This document shows, piece by piece, positions 32,580 through 42,749 of a stretch of 64,000 nucleotides of DNA (within the stretch, counting starts at the first letter, position 1; each line of letters starts with the position of its first letter). The notes beneath the pieces are model-generated. The model was not told the DNA's origin. It saw nothing but the letters and a program-made list of their open reading frames with translations, and did not search any database. Source of the DNA: Cycas panzhihuaensis (taxonomy: Eukaryota > Cycadophyta); the NCBI GenBank assembly GCA_023213395.1, contig CM041465.1, forward strand, positions 249,371,741-249,435,740, written 5' to 3'. The position numbers and the translations under genes are program-made.

Positions 32580-35287
32580 TGGACGCGTGTCTACGAGATA
32601 GCTACCTAACTAGATAGGTACGGTAAGAGCGGGTGATAATATGATCAAGAAAGAGACCTATAAGTAGGGTAATTACCACGCAGGGCGCCCCGTGTGCCGA
32701 AGCGCAAGTTCGGGATCTGTAATGGAATATAGCTACCAAAGGGTGATCCCCCCACTTCAAACAAGAGACGAGGAAGGGCAGGGTTAGCCTGGGTTGACCT
32801 AGGGGAAGGATCCTCCCATCCTTGGATGGCCAGAAGGGGACGGAAAGGAACCTTCGAGAGTCCCCCTAGAGCAACAGGAGATAAGGGAGGGTAAACAAGC
32901 GGTCGATCTATGGACAGGGTCACTTTGGTTATCCAGCGAAGCGGGGAATCAAAGGAAAGTAAGAGGAGTGACCCAAGAAGGTGGGTCAAGGTATGCCTAA
33001 GCAAACTAACCAAACACACAAGTAATACAGAGAGCAGGAAGCTTGCATGGCAAAGAAGAGGAAAAGGTGAAAAGGGGTGGTTCCTAAGACCTTTTCCTAT
33101 AGGTAGAGAAGATGCATGCAACAAAATAAATAAAGTATGAACCGAAAGTACAGTTAAGTTCCCCTTTTGATTTCCAGTGAGTTGATTATTACTTATGTAA
33201 AAGAAATTCAAAAGGAAAGAGTGGTAAAGGGGGAGCGAAGCGTGTACCTGGACCGGAAGCGTGTTGTGATGATGGCGCTCCCAAGGGACACCAAAACTAC
33301 TCCACAAGGCGCGGCGGTTATGAAGCGTCGCAATGGGTTGGATCGAGGGGCTCTCTTACCTTCCCCAGAAAATTACTAAAGTACAAAACCAAGGAAAGAA
33401 AGAAACCAAACACTAGTAACAAATGAAGTATGAAAGTACAACATGCATTGGAGCACTTACCGGCGACATGACAAGCGGAAAGGACCCTTTGCGCTCTTCA
33501 AGTACTTGCAAGCAAACGGCAACCTCCCCCTTTCCGGAGAAAGGGTACTAACATGCAATGACAAGATCATAATAATACATGTCTACGTAATACAAATATA
33601 AACTTAAACTCGTATATGTTAACATCAACACAATGATGATAATATGTAAAGGAGGATAACCAAAGCAAAAGGAAAGTAACCGGTAGCCCTCGGAGTGGCC
33701 CACCTCCCGCAAAGAACAACCCTAACCTCCCCCAAAAGCCACAAGGCAGCGAGGGCAAGGCTAAGAAGGATGGCTGGAAACAGTAGCAAGGGAGGTGAGA
33801 AGAGATAAAGAAGACCTACGATAAGCTGGGGTGTTATGAAGAGTAAATTGGGCTACCCGGAAAAGAGTTAGACAAAGAAAAAGCGGTCGAGACTTATGTG
33901 AGTTGCCCGAACCTAAGCCTAAGCCCTCAAACCAGCGCTGCAACGTGTGACAACACTGATTTCAGTGGTTAAGGAAGGGCCAACAAACCCTTGTTTGAGT
34001 GCCAAGGACAGCATGAGGCAAGAGGGAAGGTTTGGGGGGCTTAAAGCCGCTTGAGGAGCGTGGAAGGTGGTGCGGAATCCACCCAGCTCTCTCCCAAACC
34101 CTATGTCAACCCTCTATGCCGCTGCTTTGAGCAATAAACACAGGTAAGGAGGCACTATAACAGGGGTAAAATAGTCTAATATAAAGAGGAAAACAACCCT
34201 CACAAAGACAAGCAAAGAGACGAGCAAGATAGGGCATTAATTGCATAAGAAAAATAACTCAAATCAACGAATACCTGAGAGGAAGAGGAGAGGTGCTTGC
34301 CTCAGCCAAGGGCTGGTAAGGAGAGGCTGAGAAATCAGCCCATAAACTGTGGTGTAGCAGGTTTGGGACCCTACTAATGGAGTTGGAGGAAGAACACCTG
34401 CACTTGGAGCGCTTGATGGCTGCCCAGGGTAAGAGTCCATTAAAATCTCTCCAAGGGGCCCTCTCCAAGGTGTGTGAGAGGCTGGGAAGAAGTCCTAGCC
34501 ACACCAAAGGAGAGCTGGGTGCTAGAGGAGAGACGTAGGTCCTGTAGTAGCAGCAGGGCAGCAGAGAATAGCAGAGCACGGCCTGGTTTCCTTGAGGAGC
34601 AATCCAAAAAGTGAGCCAAAAGTCCTAAAAAATGAGTAGATCATGACTTAAGTACCTAACCCAAACCCTAAAGCGAGTGATTAGGGCACGACTAGTAGTC
34701 AGTTAAGTTGTGAGACATGTGGCAGTTTCGCAATAAATGTGAAATTACCACGGCGGATTTTAAAAAATAAATTAGAATACCATACCGCTTGAAAATCCGG
34801 CATCACAGATTTTTCTGGCATCACGAAAATCTCGACCAGATAGCCTGTAGGGAAAACAGCCCCGGCCAGCCGAGGCGTATAATAAAAAGGGCCAATAGGG
34901 GGCTGAGACACCTACCTGGGGGTAAACAAGCCAACAAACAGGTCCAAAAGAGCAAAAATATGGCTTAAACGATGTGGCAAGTCAACCAAACAATGACGGG
35001 TCATCACACGGGCGGAGGTGGCGCAAGCCAAGTGGATCTTGGAGTGAGGAGGGTAGAATGCGGGAAGTAGAGTGGCCACAAGGGTGCCACACTTGTTGGG
35101 AGTGTGCCCTTGCTATAGTTGTCATAGGCTAAAATAAGTGTAGACGAAGGCAAAGTCGTCTACAAGGCCACAAACATGCATACATGCAAATAACCACTCA
35201 TCAAAAGAAAGCGATGACAAGGTGAGAAACATACCTGCACTTACCTGAATCGGTGATTCTGTATCCATTCTCGGAAGCCGGGAAACA
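32580..35287 (-). repeat. Gypsy-A 3' LTR (minus-strand sense)
   Basis: 2708 bp, starting TGGACGCGTGTC and ending GCCGGGAAACA on the plus strand. Collinear with 46678-49381 throughout. Open frames in it (for example 32645-33307 on the minus strand) are not conserved intact in the other LTR and are not genes. The TATA-like box seen in the partner LTR is altered here (TACTTAAG). Confidence 0.95.
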
Positions 35288-35296
35288 CTGCCCCTT
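35288..35296 (-). other. Gypsy-A polypurine tract
   Basis: On the minus strand AAGGGGCAG directly precedes the 3' LTR start TGTTTCCCGG. It is part of a small palindrome (CTGCC...GGCAG). Confidence 0.7.
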
Positions 35297-35698
35297 GGCA
35301 GTAGAGCCTCGCCGCTCAGAAGCCTGGTGCGATGGCGAATGCTAGCAACATAACTGTCAGTAGCACATGTGTATGTAAATATATCAATCAAGATCATAAC
35401 AGTAGGCAAGGGTGCCGACGAGTGTCGTGGTGGAGTGCATGGATACAAAAGCGGTAGTGGAGACAACATAGGGGCTGCCTATGAGCCACCTAGAAACTGA
35501 CTGGAAGAACGGGAAAGGTGAGGGGGCTACCCCCACCACAAAAGGTGCAGAAAGATGTGCATAATCAAGTAAACAGTAAGCAAAGGGTAGGTGCCATAGT
35601 TTTACCTCATTAGCAGCCAAGTTTCGGAGGTGCAAATGGGTCACAAAGTAAAGTGTAAGATGACCTAGGGCTTGGGCGATAGGAGGGCCAGACAAGCC

Positions 35699-36124
35699 TT
35701 AGGAACGGTCAACAAGGAGAGGAAGGTGGCGCTCAAGGATGAGGTGAACGAGACTATCTGCCTCAATGTTGAGGGCCCGAGGGATATGTTGGATATCGAC
35801 GGAAGAGAAGCAGGCCAGGAGGGATCTGGCAGCAGAAGCAAGAGTCCTCAAGTGAGGGCATCACACCTGGTAAACCTGGGTGAGATGAGACACCATAACT
35901 TGAGAGTCGCAAAGCAAAACGATGGATCCGTGATGGAAACGGAGAGCATCGGTAAGGGCTTCAATCATAGCTGTATATTCAGCTTCGTTGTTAGTAGCCT
36001 CTGGGAGGAAGATCCCAGAGCATAGGAGATCATGTCTAGAAGGGCTGCGGAGAATCCATGCAGCGGTAGAAGGTCCAGATTATCATGGCCCACCGCTTCA
36101 GAAGATGTAGATGGACATGGGTGA
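35699..36124 (-). pseudogene. Second (archaeal-type-like) RNase H domain of gypsy-A
   Basis: A minus-strand frame ending at TAA (35699-35701) contains SGPSTAAWILRSP, then TNNEAEYTAMIEAL (the E of the D-E-D-D set) and SIVLLCDSQVMVSHL (the first later D). IQHIPRALNIEADSLVHLIL (the last D) ends it. This pattern is the RNase H fold of the additional, archaeal-like type (aRNH) known from Tat-lineage elements. The first catalytic Asp block is ruined: a stop stands where FDG is expected near 36098. In Tat elements aRNH normally lies between RNase H and integrase; here it lies after integrase, beyond the antisense PMD gene and just before the 3' LTR. The element has its ordinary gypsy RNase H as well. 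Confidence 0.82.
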
Positions 36125-36610
36125 CACAAAATCCTGGTAGTGAAGAAAGTGATACCCGGAAGGCAAGCAAAAAGTGGTCGTGAAGGGTAGGAGGACCTAG
36201 CAATGAGGTTACCCAGGGTGAGAGCAAGCAGTCCGATCACCAGCAGAGAGTGGTCGGAGGAAGAAGCCTCCCGGGGCGCCAAAAGGTCGTTTCAGAAAGC
36301 GAAACATGCCCCCGAGCGGGGGAGCATTCCCTTTAGGAACCCCAAGAGTGAAAAAGAACTGTAGAAATGAGTCAAGGGCGACGAAACGAGCTAAACGAGT
36401 ATAAACTCGGGCATGCACAGAAGTGGCACGCAAAACGAGACAGAAAGGCCCAGCCAAAAGTCCAAAAATGAGGCACCATAAATGCACCTGCGAGGAAGCA
36501 CAAAAAGGGTATCAAGAGAGCACAACAGGCGATGAGGCCAGAAGGCAAAGACAATCAGGGAAACGGGATGGTCCCAACGGCTGTCGCGGGGCCAAAAACG
36601 GAAGAAGTGC
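35702..36610 (-). other. Region around and upstream of the extra RNase H
   Basis: Between the extra RNase H domain and the start of the PMD promoter region, minus-strand frames such as 36209-36487 are open but show no domain that I recognise. They may be the N-terminal part of the extra minus-strand protein, now frameshifted. Confidence 0.4.
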
Positions 36611-36625
36611 CCATTGGGGCTCCCG

Positions 36626-36636
36626 CCTATATAAGG
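36626..36636 (+). promoter_or_regulatory. Candidate TATA box for the PMD gene
   Basis: CCTATATAAGG is a good plant TATA box on the plus strand, about 690 bp before the PMD start codon. A possible 5' UTR intron (donor GTGAGT at 36819, acceptor ACATAG ending 37313) would bring it close to the start. This is inference from sequence pattern only. Confidence 0.5.
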
Positions 36637-36818
36637 AAATCAAATGGAAAATGGATTCATTTTCACCGGATCTCGTGAGAAACCAGAGCCATTCCCTTAC
36701 GCAGCGGAGCGCCGCCTAACTTTGGAGGCACGTAGGGAGAGATTGGACTGTTGGATCAGAGAGAGGAGAGAGCCAGCGGGATTGGCAGGACGAGATGGCG
36801 ACAGCGAGACCGGATCTA

Positions 36819-37313
36819 GTGAGTGGATGTCATTAAACCCAACCCGTTTCAAAGTTCGAATTTAATTAGTTTTTTGTAATTTTTATGCGATTCTAGTGCC
36901 TCTTATGGGCAATCAGAGGCCTCTCGGAGTCTGAATCAGACCTAGAAAGAGGCGGGGACCTGGGCATTAGGGAGCCCTGTTCCCAGTGGGCCCCACGGGG
37001 ACCACCAAAAGAAATTTTTTCGCCGGGTAGAAATCCCCTTTGGCGATTGTCGTCAGATCAGCAGTAATGATCGCGGTCGTAATCATCTTGCGGACCCGAT
37101 CGCCATAGGACTCCGCCTCGAACTTAGCTGCATCGCTAAGTTAAGTGCGACGGCCGTGCAAGCGTAAAATGGCAAAAGGGCCCAAAGAGCCCCAAATCTT
37201 AGGCAAAGAGGGTTTTGAGAGAGTGAGGGGTGATAGTAACTGACATGAAGCTAACTTTGATCGTTTTTGGTGTGGATAGACTGTCATCGCGGTAGATAAC
37301 CGTGAGAACATAG
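36819..37313 (+). other. Possible 5' UTR intron of the PMD gene
   Basis: Donor-like GTGAGT and acceptor-like ACATAG/GT surround a stretch with T-rich segments (about 36865-36890), directly before the ATG at 37316. No coding frame crosses it, so it could also be plain leader. Confidence 0.3.
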
Positions 37314-37315
37314 GT

Positions 37316-39053
37316 ATGGCCATGTTGAGCTACATGGAGATGGCATCACATGAGGACAGAGAGATCCTGCAAAGGTGTGGCCTATACAAGGCCCTCAAGA
37401 CACCTCAGTATGCATCAGATCAGTGGTTGCTGGTTGACATTATATCCCATTGGGATAGGAGGAGACATGTGTTCCACCTACCCCAGGTAGGTGATGTGAT
37501 GGTCACGCCGAGAGATATACGGCAGATACTGGGAGTACCGGCGACAGGGAGGCTAGTGAGACTGGGGACGCCGCAAGACGGCGGCAAGAGGGAGGCAGCC
37601 CTGTTCTTCATAGGAGCAGATAGATGGGAGCAGAGGGGAGCTCCCCTCCAGACTATACTGATGTCAGGGATTCCTCGGGTGAGGAAGTTGGTTATATTGT
37701 GCATTCTGTTCTAGATTTCCTAGAAACAGAACTATAGGGAGATACCAGGTAGATGGTCGGATGCAGTTCGCCGCCGCGAAGCCAGCAAGAGGATGGACTA
37801 GGCGACCCTGATAGCGATGAACCTCGTCACCCAGCTAGATACTATCAGGATGACCGGCAGAGGCGGGTTATCGTATAACACATTGCTACAGTGTTGGTTC
37901 TTTGATCATTTTGCGGTAGTGGCACCAGCGGGGGGACCACACCTCGTTATAGAGCGGGCCCCAATGGTCCATAGGTGGCAGACTCGATTGAGAGAGACAG
38001 AGGACTGGGCCCATGTCCGATGATCGGTGGAGGTGACATCACTAGACCTCCTCACCCTACTAGATTATGTAGTAGAGTCCTATAGGATGGTGAGGTGGGA
38101 TAGTGACGATGAGGAGGGCGGAGTAGGAGTGCCCGCAAGCGATGATGGAGATGATGGGGATGATGGACGAGATGGGGCCGGCCCGTCACGACCTGCAGGA
38201 GAGGTAGGTCCCTCAGGGATGGCAAGAGGCATAGAGGGACCATCTAGGGCTACCAGAGGAGAGCCAGGCCCATCAGGCGCGCAGGACGAGAGTAGGGGGG
38301 CTGTGACTAGGGCCCGTAGGCTGCGGATCATGATGGGATCTGGAGGGACGAGAGCTGAGCCAGTCCCTGCGAGGAGGGAGTCCCAGGCAGAGGAGGTGCC
38401 AGAGGATGAGGCACCCACAACTGGCAGAGAGCCAGGAGGGGAGGATGCCGCACGACCAGAGGAGCTGGCGGCCACAACAGGTGAGACCTAACCTTTTCCA
38501 GTGTCGTTTGGCATCCAGATAGATATTTGGTTTGGTTTAATCATGGTATATGACGAGATACACTAACACATGGCATATTGCATTGGCAGGTGCAACAGAG
38601 ATCCAGAGATTGATAGAAGCTATGGTGAGGGAGATATTCCCTCAGGTATATGCAAAGGGGTAACTGCCCATCCAGGTAGGAGATGAGCCTAGAGCGGCAG
38701 GTGCCCACATAGAGGCATTCACCCCATTGGTGAGGGCGAGAGATATATGGGCCACAGAGTCCCAAGAGTACGTGACATCCCGGGGATAGCTGCAATAGGA
38801 GAGAGATGATGCGAGGCGCGAGAGGGACGAGTTACGCGGACGGGTGTAGGCTCTAGAGGCATAGGGCGGAGCAGGCGGAGATGCCGGAAGCAGAGTCTAG
38901 CTAGTGGCACTCATAGAGCACCTCAGAGTGATGGAGAAAGCACTCCGAGGGGAGAGGGATCGTATCCAGGCCCAATACGATCAGTTGGTAGCACAGATGG
39001 CACGAGATCGAGCCAGAGCAGGACGCATACCCACACAGCGGCGACAACCCTGA
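37316..39053 (+). pseudogene. Plant mobile domain (PMD) gene carried antisense in gypsy-A
   Basis: The PMD is found in plant MAIN/MAIL proteins and in transposon-borne relatives. Exon 1 (37316-38480) keeps one frame. It reads LQRCGLYKALKTPQYASDQW, LLVDIISHWDRRRHVFHLP and MVTPRDIRQILGVPATGRLV, the PMD signature (helices, 'T.HLP.GE.T.T..D...ILG.P..G'). An acidic, Gly/Pro/Ala-rich tail follows. Intron 38481-38589 (CAG/GTGAGA...TTGGCAG/GT) is phase 1. Exon 2 (38590-39053, TGA) encodes an Arg/Glu/Gln-rich coiled coil. Joined length is about 542 codons. In-frame stops at 37712, 37721 and 37799 are TAG at likely Trp positions, and the TAGs in exon 2 fit lost Gln. The gene is opposite to gag-pol and lies between integrase and the extra RNase H. 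Confidence 0.85.
38481..38589 (+). other. Intron of the PMD gene
   Basis: 109 bp. It starts GTGAGACC after ACAACAG and ends TATTGCATTGGCAG, and is AT-rich relative to both exons. The reading frame is open on both sides only if it is removed (phase 1, Gly codon). An intron in the plus-strand gene means its transcript cannot be the retrotransposon genomic RNA. Confidence 0.75.
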
Positions 39054-39845
39054 GACGACCTCGAGACGAGGAAAGCGAGATGGGCAGCTCGTAGAGGCCT
39101 AAGAGGAGCCTCGGAGGGATGTGGTCCCTAGGAGAGGGATCACATAGACCAGGAGATGCTACCCCAGGAGCAGGGTAGCAGTAGAGTAGGAGATGTACAT
39201 ATGATTTTGATAGGGGAAAGCACAGGCCTCCAGGGGGTCATATATAGGACCATATGATTGTACCCCCCTTACAAGGACATCGGCTTCCCAGATGTATGAT
39301 GTGACACAATTTTTGGATGTATATATATACGGGGTAATTGGAACCCCATTTGGATATGAGATGCCGTGTATAGATCATGTGTGGATGACATATATGTTTA
39401 TTTTGTATGCTGTAAATGTTATGCTGTGGATATTTTATGTTGTGAATATTTTATTATATGATGCACACTTTCCCTTCCATGTATGGCTATATGTCTAACA
39501 GGAGCACATACACACGTCGTGAGTGGGGACGACAGAGATGTATGAGGTTAGAGGATAGAGCGGCATACATGTCTACGGAAGAGCATAGCGGAATATGCGA
39601 AGGAAACGGCAGGCAGGAGAGAGGAGCGACGACGCTCCAAAGCGTCTTCTTGATTGGGGAATGCCCAAGCAGGATGACAAAAGTTCCCAAGAGGGTACGG
39701 GAATGCAAGTTCCGTGGAAGGAACCAGAAAGAAGAAGAAGGATCCATCTTAAATGGCCATTCTACCCATGGTTGGGAAGAATGGAGACAACCTAAGATGG
39801 TAGTTTAAGCTCATTTCGGAGCAGGGCGAAGAGATCGCCGAAAGA
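39054..39845. other. Spacer between PMD gene end and integrase end
   Basis: A plus-strand 3' flank, partly AT-rich (39290-39480), separates the convergent PMD gene and gag-pol. Short open frames here show no domain. It should contain the poly-A signals of the PMD gene, but I could not single one out. Confidence 0.5.
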
Positions 39846-41051
39846 TCACACGTAAAACTTCTTAAGGAATTTCCCATTAACAACTTTCTCAAATTCAAGC
39901 CCTTCTAGGGTGGCTATCTTGTAGGCACCATTACCGAGGGATTCAATAACGATGAAAGGACCAACCCATCGGGGTTTGAATTTGGTCAAACGGTCATGGA
40001 GATACTCGAGCTTGAGGACGTGGTCCCTAAGAAACAAAGGATGGGAACGAAGATGTTTATCGTAGGTCCTTTATGAGCGAGCTTTGGATGCCAAGTTAGC
40101 CTGATAAGCGGTTAAGCGTCTCTCATCTAAAGCCTCGAGGTCTAGAAGGCGAGCCTGATAGATCGACTCTTCGTCGATGAAACCTCGAAGGGAGACTCAC
40201 AAGGAAGGAATCTCCACCTCCAGCGGGAGTACCGCCTTAGTACCATAGACCAGGGAGAACGCGGTCATTCCCATGGCAGAACGGATAGAGGTATGGTAAG
40301 CCCACAAAGCGATGGGTAGCTGAAGGTGCCAATCCTTTTGGGATTGAGCAACGGTTTTCTTGAGAATGTTGATGAGAGTCTTATTGAAAGACTCCACTTA
40401 GCCATTTGCGTGAGGGTAGTAAGGGGAGGAAGTCTTATGAGAAATTTTAAACTTCTCACAAAGCTCATCCATCTCCTTATTACAGAAAGGAGTTCCATTG
40501 TCAGTGATCAGGACGTCTGGAATCCCAAAACAGGAAATGATGTGCTGGTAAATAAACGTGGCAATCGTTTTACCAGGGGTAGTAACTAAGGGAATGGCCT
40601 CTACTCATTTGATGAAATACTCTGTGGCAGTCAAGATAAACTTGTGTTGCGACGACGAAGGTGGGGAGATGGCCCCACTGAGGTCTAGTCCCCACTGAGC
40701 AAAAGGCCATAGTGAAACAATAGGATGTAGGGCCTCGGAAGGCACATGGGAAATGTTGGCGTGTTCCTGACATCGCCGACATTTTAGAGCAAAGACGTGA
40801 GTGTCCTTGAAAAGGGATGGCCATAAATAACCCATGTGAAGGATCCTCTGAGCCATAGACTGGCCCCCAAAGTGACCTCCACAAATACCATGGTGGCATT
40901 CACGAAGTACCTAGTCAGTTTCGTCAGTAGTAACGCAACGGAGGAGGATCCCATCGAAGGACCTCTTGTACAATACCTCGTCCATGAGGAGGTATTGCTT
41001 GGCAAAAGGCTAGATACGAGATCTAACTTTACTACTGGCATCAGGGCGGTA
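39846..41051 (-). pseudogene. Gypsy-A integrase
   Basis: The H-H-C-C zinc domain is at 40760-40910 (ECHHGICGGHFGG ... CRRCQEH). The catalytic core includes AQWGLDLSGAIS (first D), VLITDNGTPF (second D) and PHANG*VESFNKTL (Glu retained, with a TAG in place of the Gln or Trp before it). SLVYGTKAVLPLEVEIPSL and the C-terminal FKPRWVGPFIVIESL (the GPF/Y-like module) follow, ending at KKFYV and a stop at 39846. All pieces are in the same minus frame as RT and protease. Stops interrupt it in several places, so it is inactive. Confidence 0.93.
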
Positions 41052-42749
41052 TTACCACTGCATAAGATACCGCACTATGTCACCATACCACTCATTGTCG
41101 ATGAGTGGATGGGAAGAGACTCCTTGAATCGTCCAGATAGACTCATCGGGGAGAGAGTCATCAATGGGGGCATCAAAGGAGTTAGGGATAGGGGCGTCCG
41201 CGAGTTGCTTGGCCACTACCATTCCCTTCTTTGATTTTCGATTGATGATATGGAGGTTGAATTCTTGAAGTAAGATGGCCCAACGACCAGCCCTACCCAC
41301 AACCGAGTCGAAGTATCGCAAGGGATCGGATTGAACGATCACCTTGGTGGTGTTGCCAAGCAAGTAGTGTTTGAACTTCTTGGTCACATGGACCAAGGAG
41401 AGGCACACCTTCTCGGCAAGGGAATAGTTAAGCTCAACAGCCACGAGGGTATAACTGATGAAATATATAGCTCTCTCGGTTCCTAAGTCATCCTCCTGAG
41501 CTAGCATAGCGCCCAAGGACTCGTCAGTTGCCGAGGTGTATAGGACGAAGGGCCTATCGAATCGAGGAGGCACCAACGTAGGAGCGGAAGCTAAGGCTTC
41601 CTTAAGTCCTTCAAAGGCCTTTTGGGTCTTATCAAACCAGGCAAAAGGAGCTCCCTTCTTCAATAGGTTCGTGAGGAGTTTAGCGCTCACAGCGAAGTCT
41701 GCTAAGAAGTGCCTGAGAAAACCGAGCCTTCCTAGAAATGACTTAATCTGTCATTGAGTTCTAGACAGCGGCATGTCAAGGATCACCCTGACCTTGTCAG
41801 TGTCAATCTGAATTCCTTGTTTGGACACAAGGAACCTAAGGAGTTTACCCGAGGTAATGGCAAACATACACTTGAGCGGATTTAGACTGACGTGATACTT
41901 GTGGCATCGTGAGAAGATGGCGCGCAAGTTGGATGGATGATGAGCCCTGACACGAGAGAGACCCATCATATCATCCATGAAGACCTCCAATGTGTTATCA
42001 ATGAGGTCATGGAAAATGAAATGCATGGCTCTTTGGTAAGCAGCACCTGCATTCTTAAGACCGAAGGGCATCGCCTTGTAGGCGAAGGTACCCCAAGGTG
42101 TAGTGAAGGCTATCTTGTGGTGGTCTTCAGGGGAAATATGAATTTGGTTATAACCGGAGAAGCCATCCATTAGGGACATAACTTCAAATCCGGCGGTGCA
42201 ATCAATAATTTGATCGATGAAGGGTAATGGGAAGTTGTCCTTAGGATAGGCATTATTGATGTCGCAGAAATCGACACATATATGGATTGCCCCATTCTTT
42301 TTAGTAACGGGGACAATGTTAGAGACCCATTTAGGGTAGTCAATGGAAGTAATAAGCCCAGCATCCAAAAGTTTCTAGACCTCCATCTTGACGGTGGCCG
42401 AGAGCTTCGGGTGAAGGGCACGCTACTTCTGGCGCACAGGGCGGGCGCCAAGAATAGTGGTGAGGTTATGAGTGACAATGGAGGGGTCGATTCCCTTCAT
42501 GTCAGCATAATTCCACGCGAACACGTCTCAGAATTCCTGGAACAGAAGGGAGTACTCCCTTATCTCATCAGGAGAACACTCCAACCCGACCTTAATGACC
42601 TTGCCAAGGGCTAAGACTATGTCTTGGGTTGCCCCCATGCACATGGCATTGCCCTCCTCGAAATAGAGAGGGGCAAGGTCAACAGGAAAGGGTGGAATAG
42701 GAGACGGGATCGGATCGGCAAGTGTGGATCCAATCGCAAGGATCTTCTA
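41052..42749 (-). pseudogene. Gypsy-A reverse transcriptase and RNase H
   Basis: RT (about 42480-41760): GLITSIDYPKWVSNIVPV, then FCDINNAYPKDNFPLP, LMDGFSGYNQIHI, AMPFGLKNAGAAYQRAM and the catalytic box LEVFMDDMMG (FMDD, usually YVDD). RNase H (about 41690-41160): FVLYTSATDESLGAMLAQ, AELNYSLAEKVCLSL-like and VIVQSDPLRYF blocks, with LADAPIP at the end. The linker APIDDSLPDESIWTI before integrase is typical for Athila/Tat-like elements. Two long open parts (41751-42368, 41052-41690) are in the same frame, separated by a stop near 41750. Confidence 0.95.

Noticed and set aside
32645-33307. 220-codon minus-strand open frame
   Set aside because: It lies wholly in the gypsy-A 3' LTR, has no domain, and the equivalent region of the other LTR is broken into separate frames. 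Chance frame in GC-richer LTR DNA.
35122-36554. Several minus-strand frames of 60-115 codons as an envelope-like gene
   Set aside because: Hydrophobic stretches occur, but no signal peptide plus transmembrane layout or conserved motif; only the RNase H-like frame is supported.
38052-38475. Minus-strand frames (63 and 131 codons) opposite the PMD gene tail
   Set aside because: They mirror the Gly/Pro/Ala-rich acidic tail of the PMD exon; composition-driven open frames.
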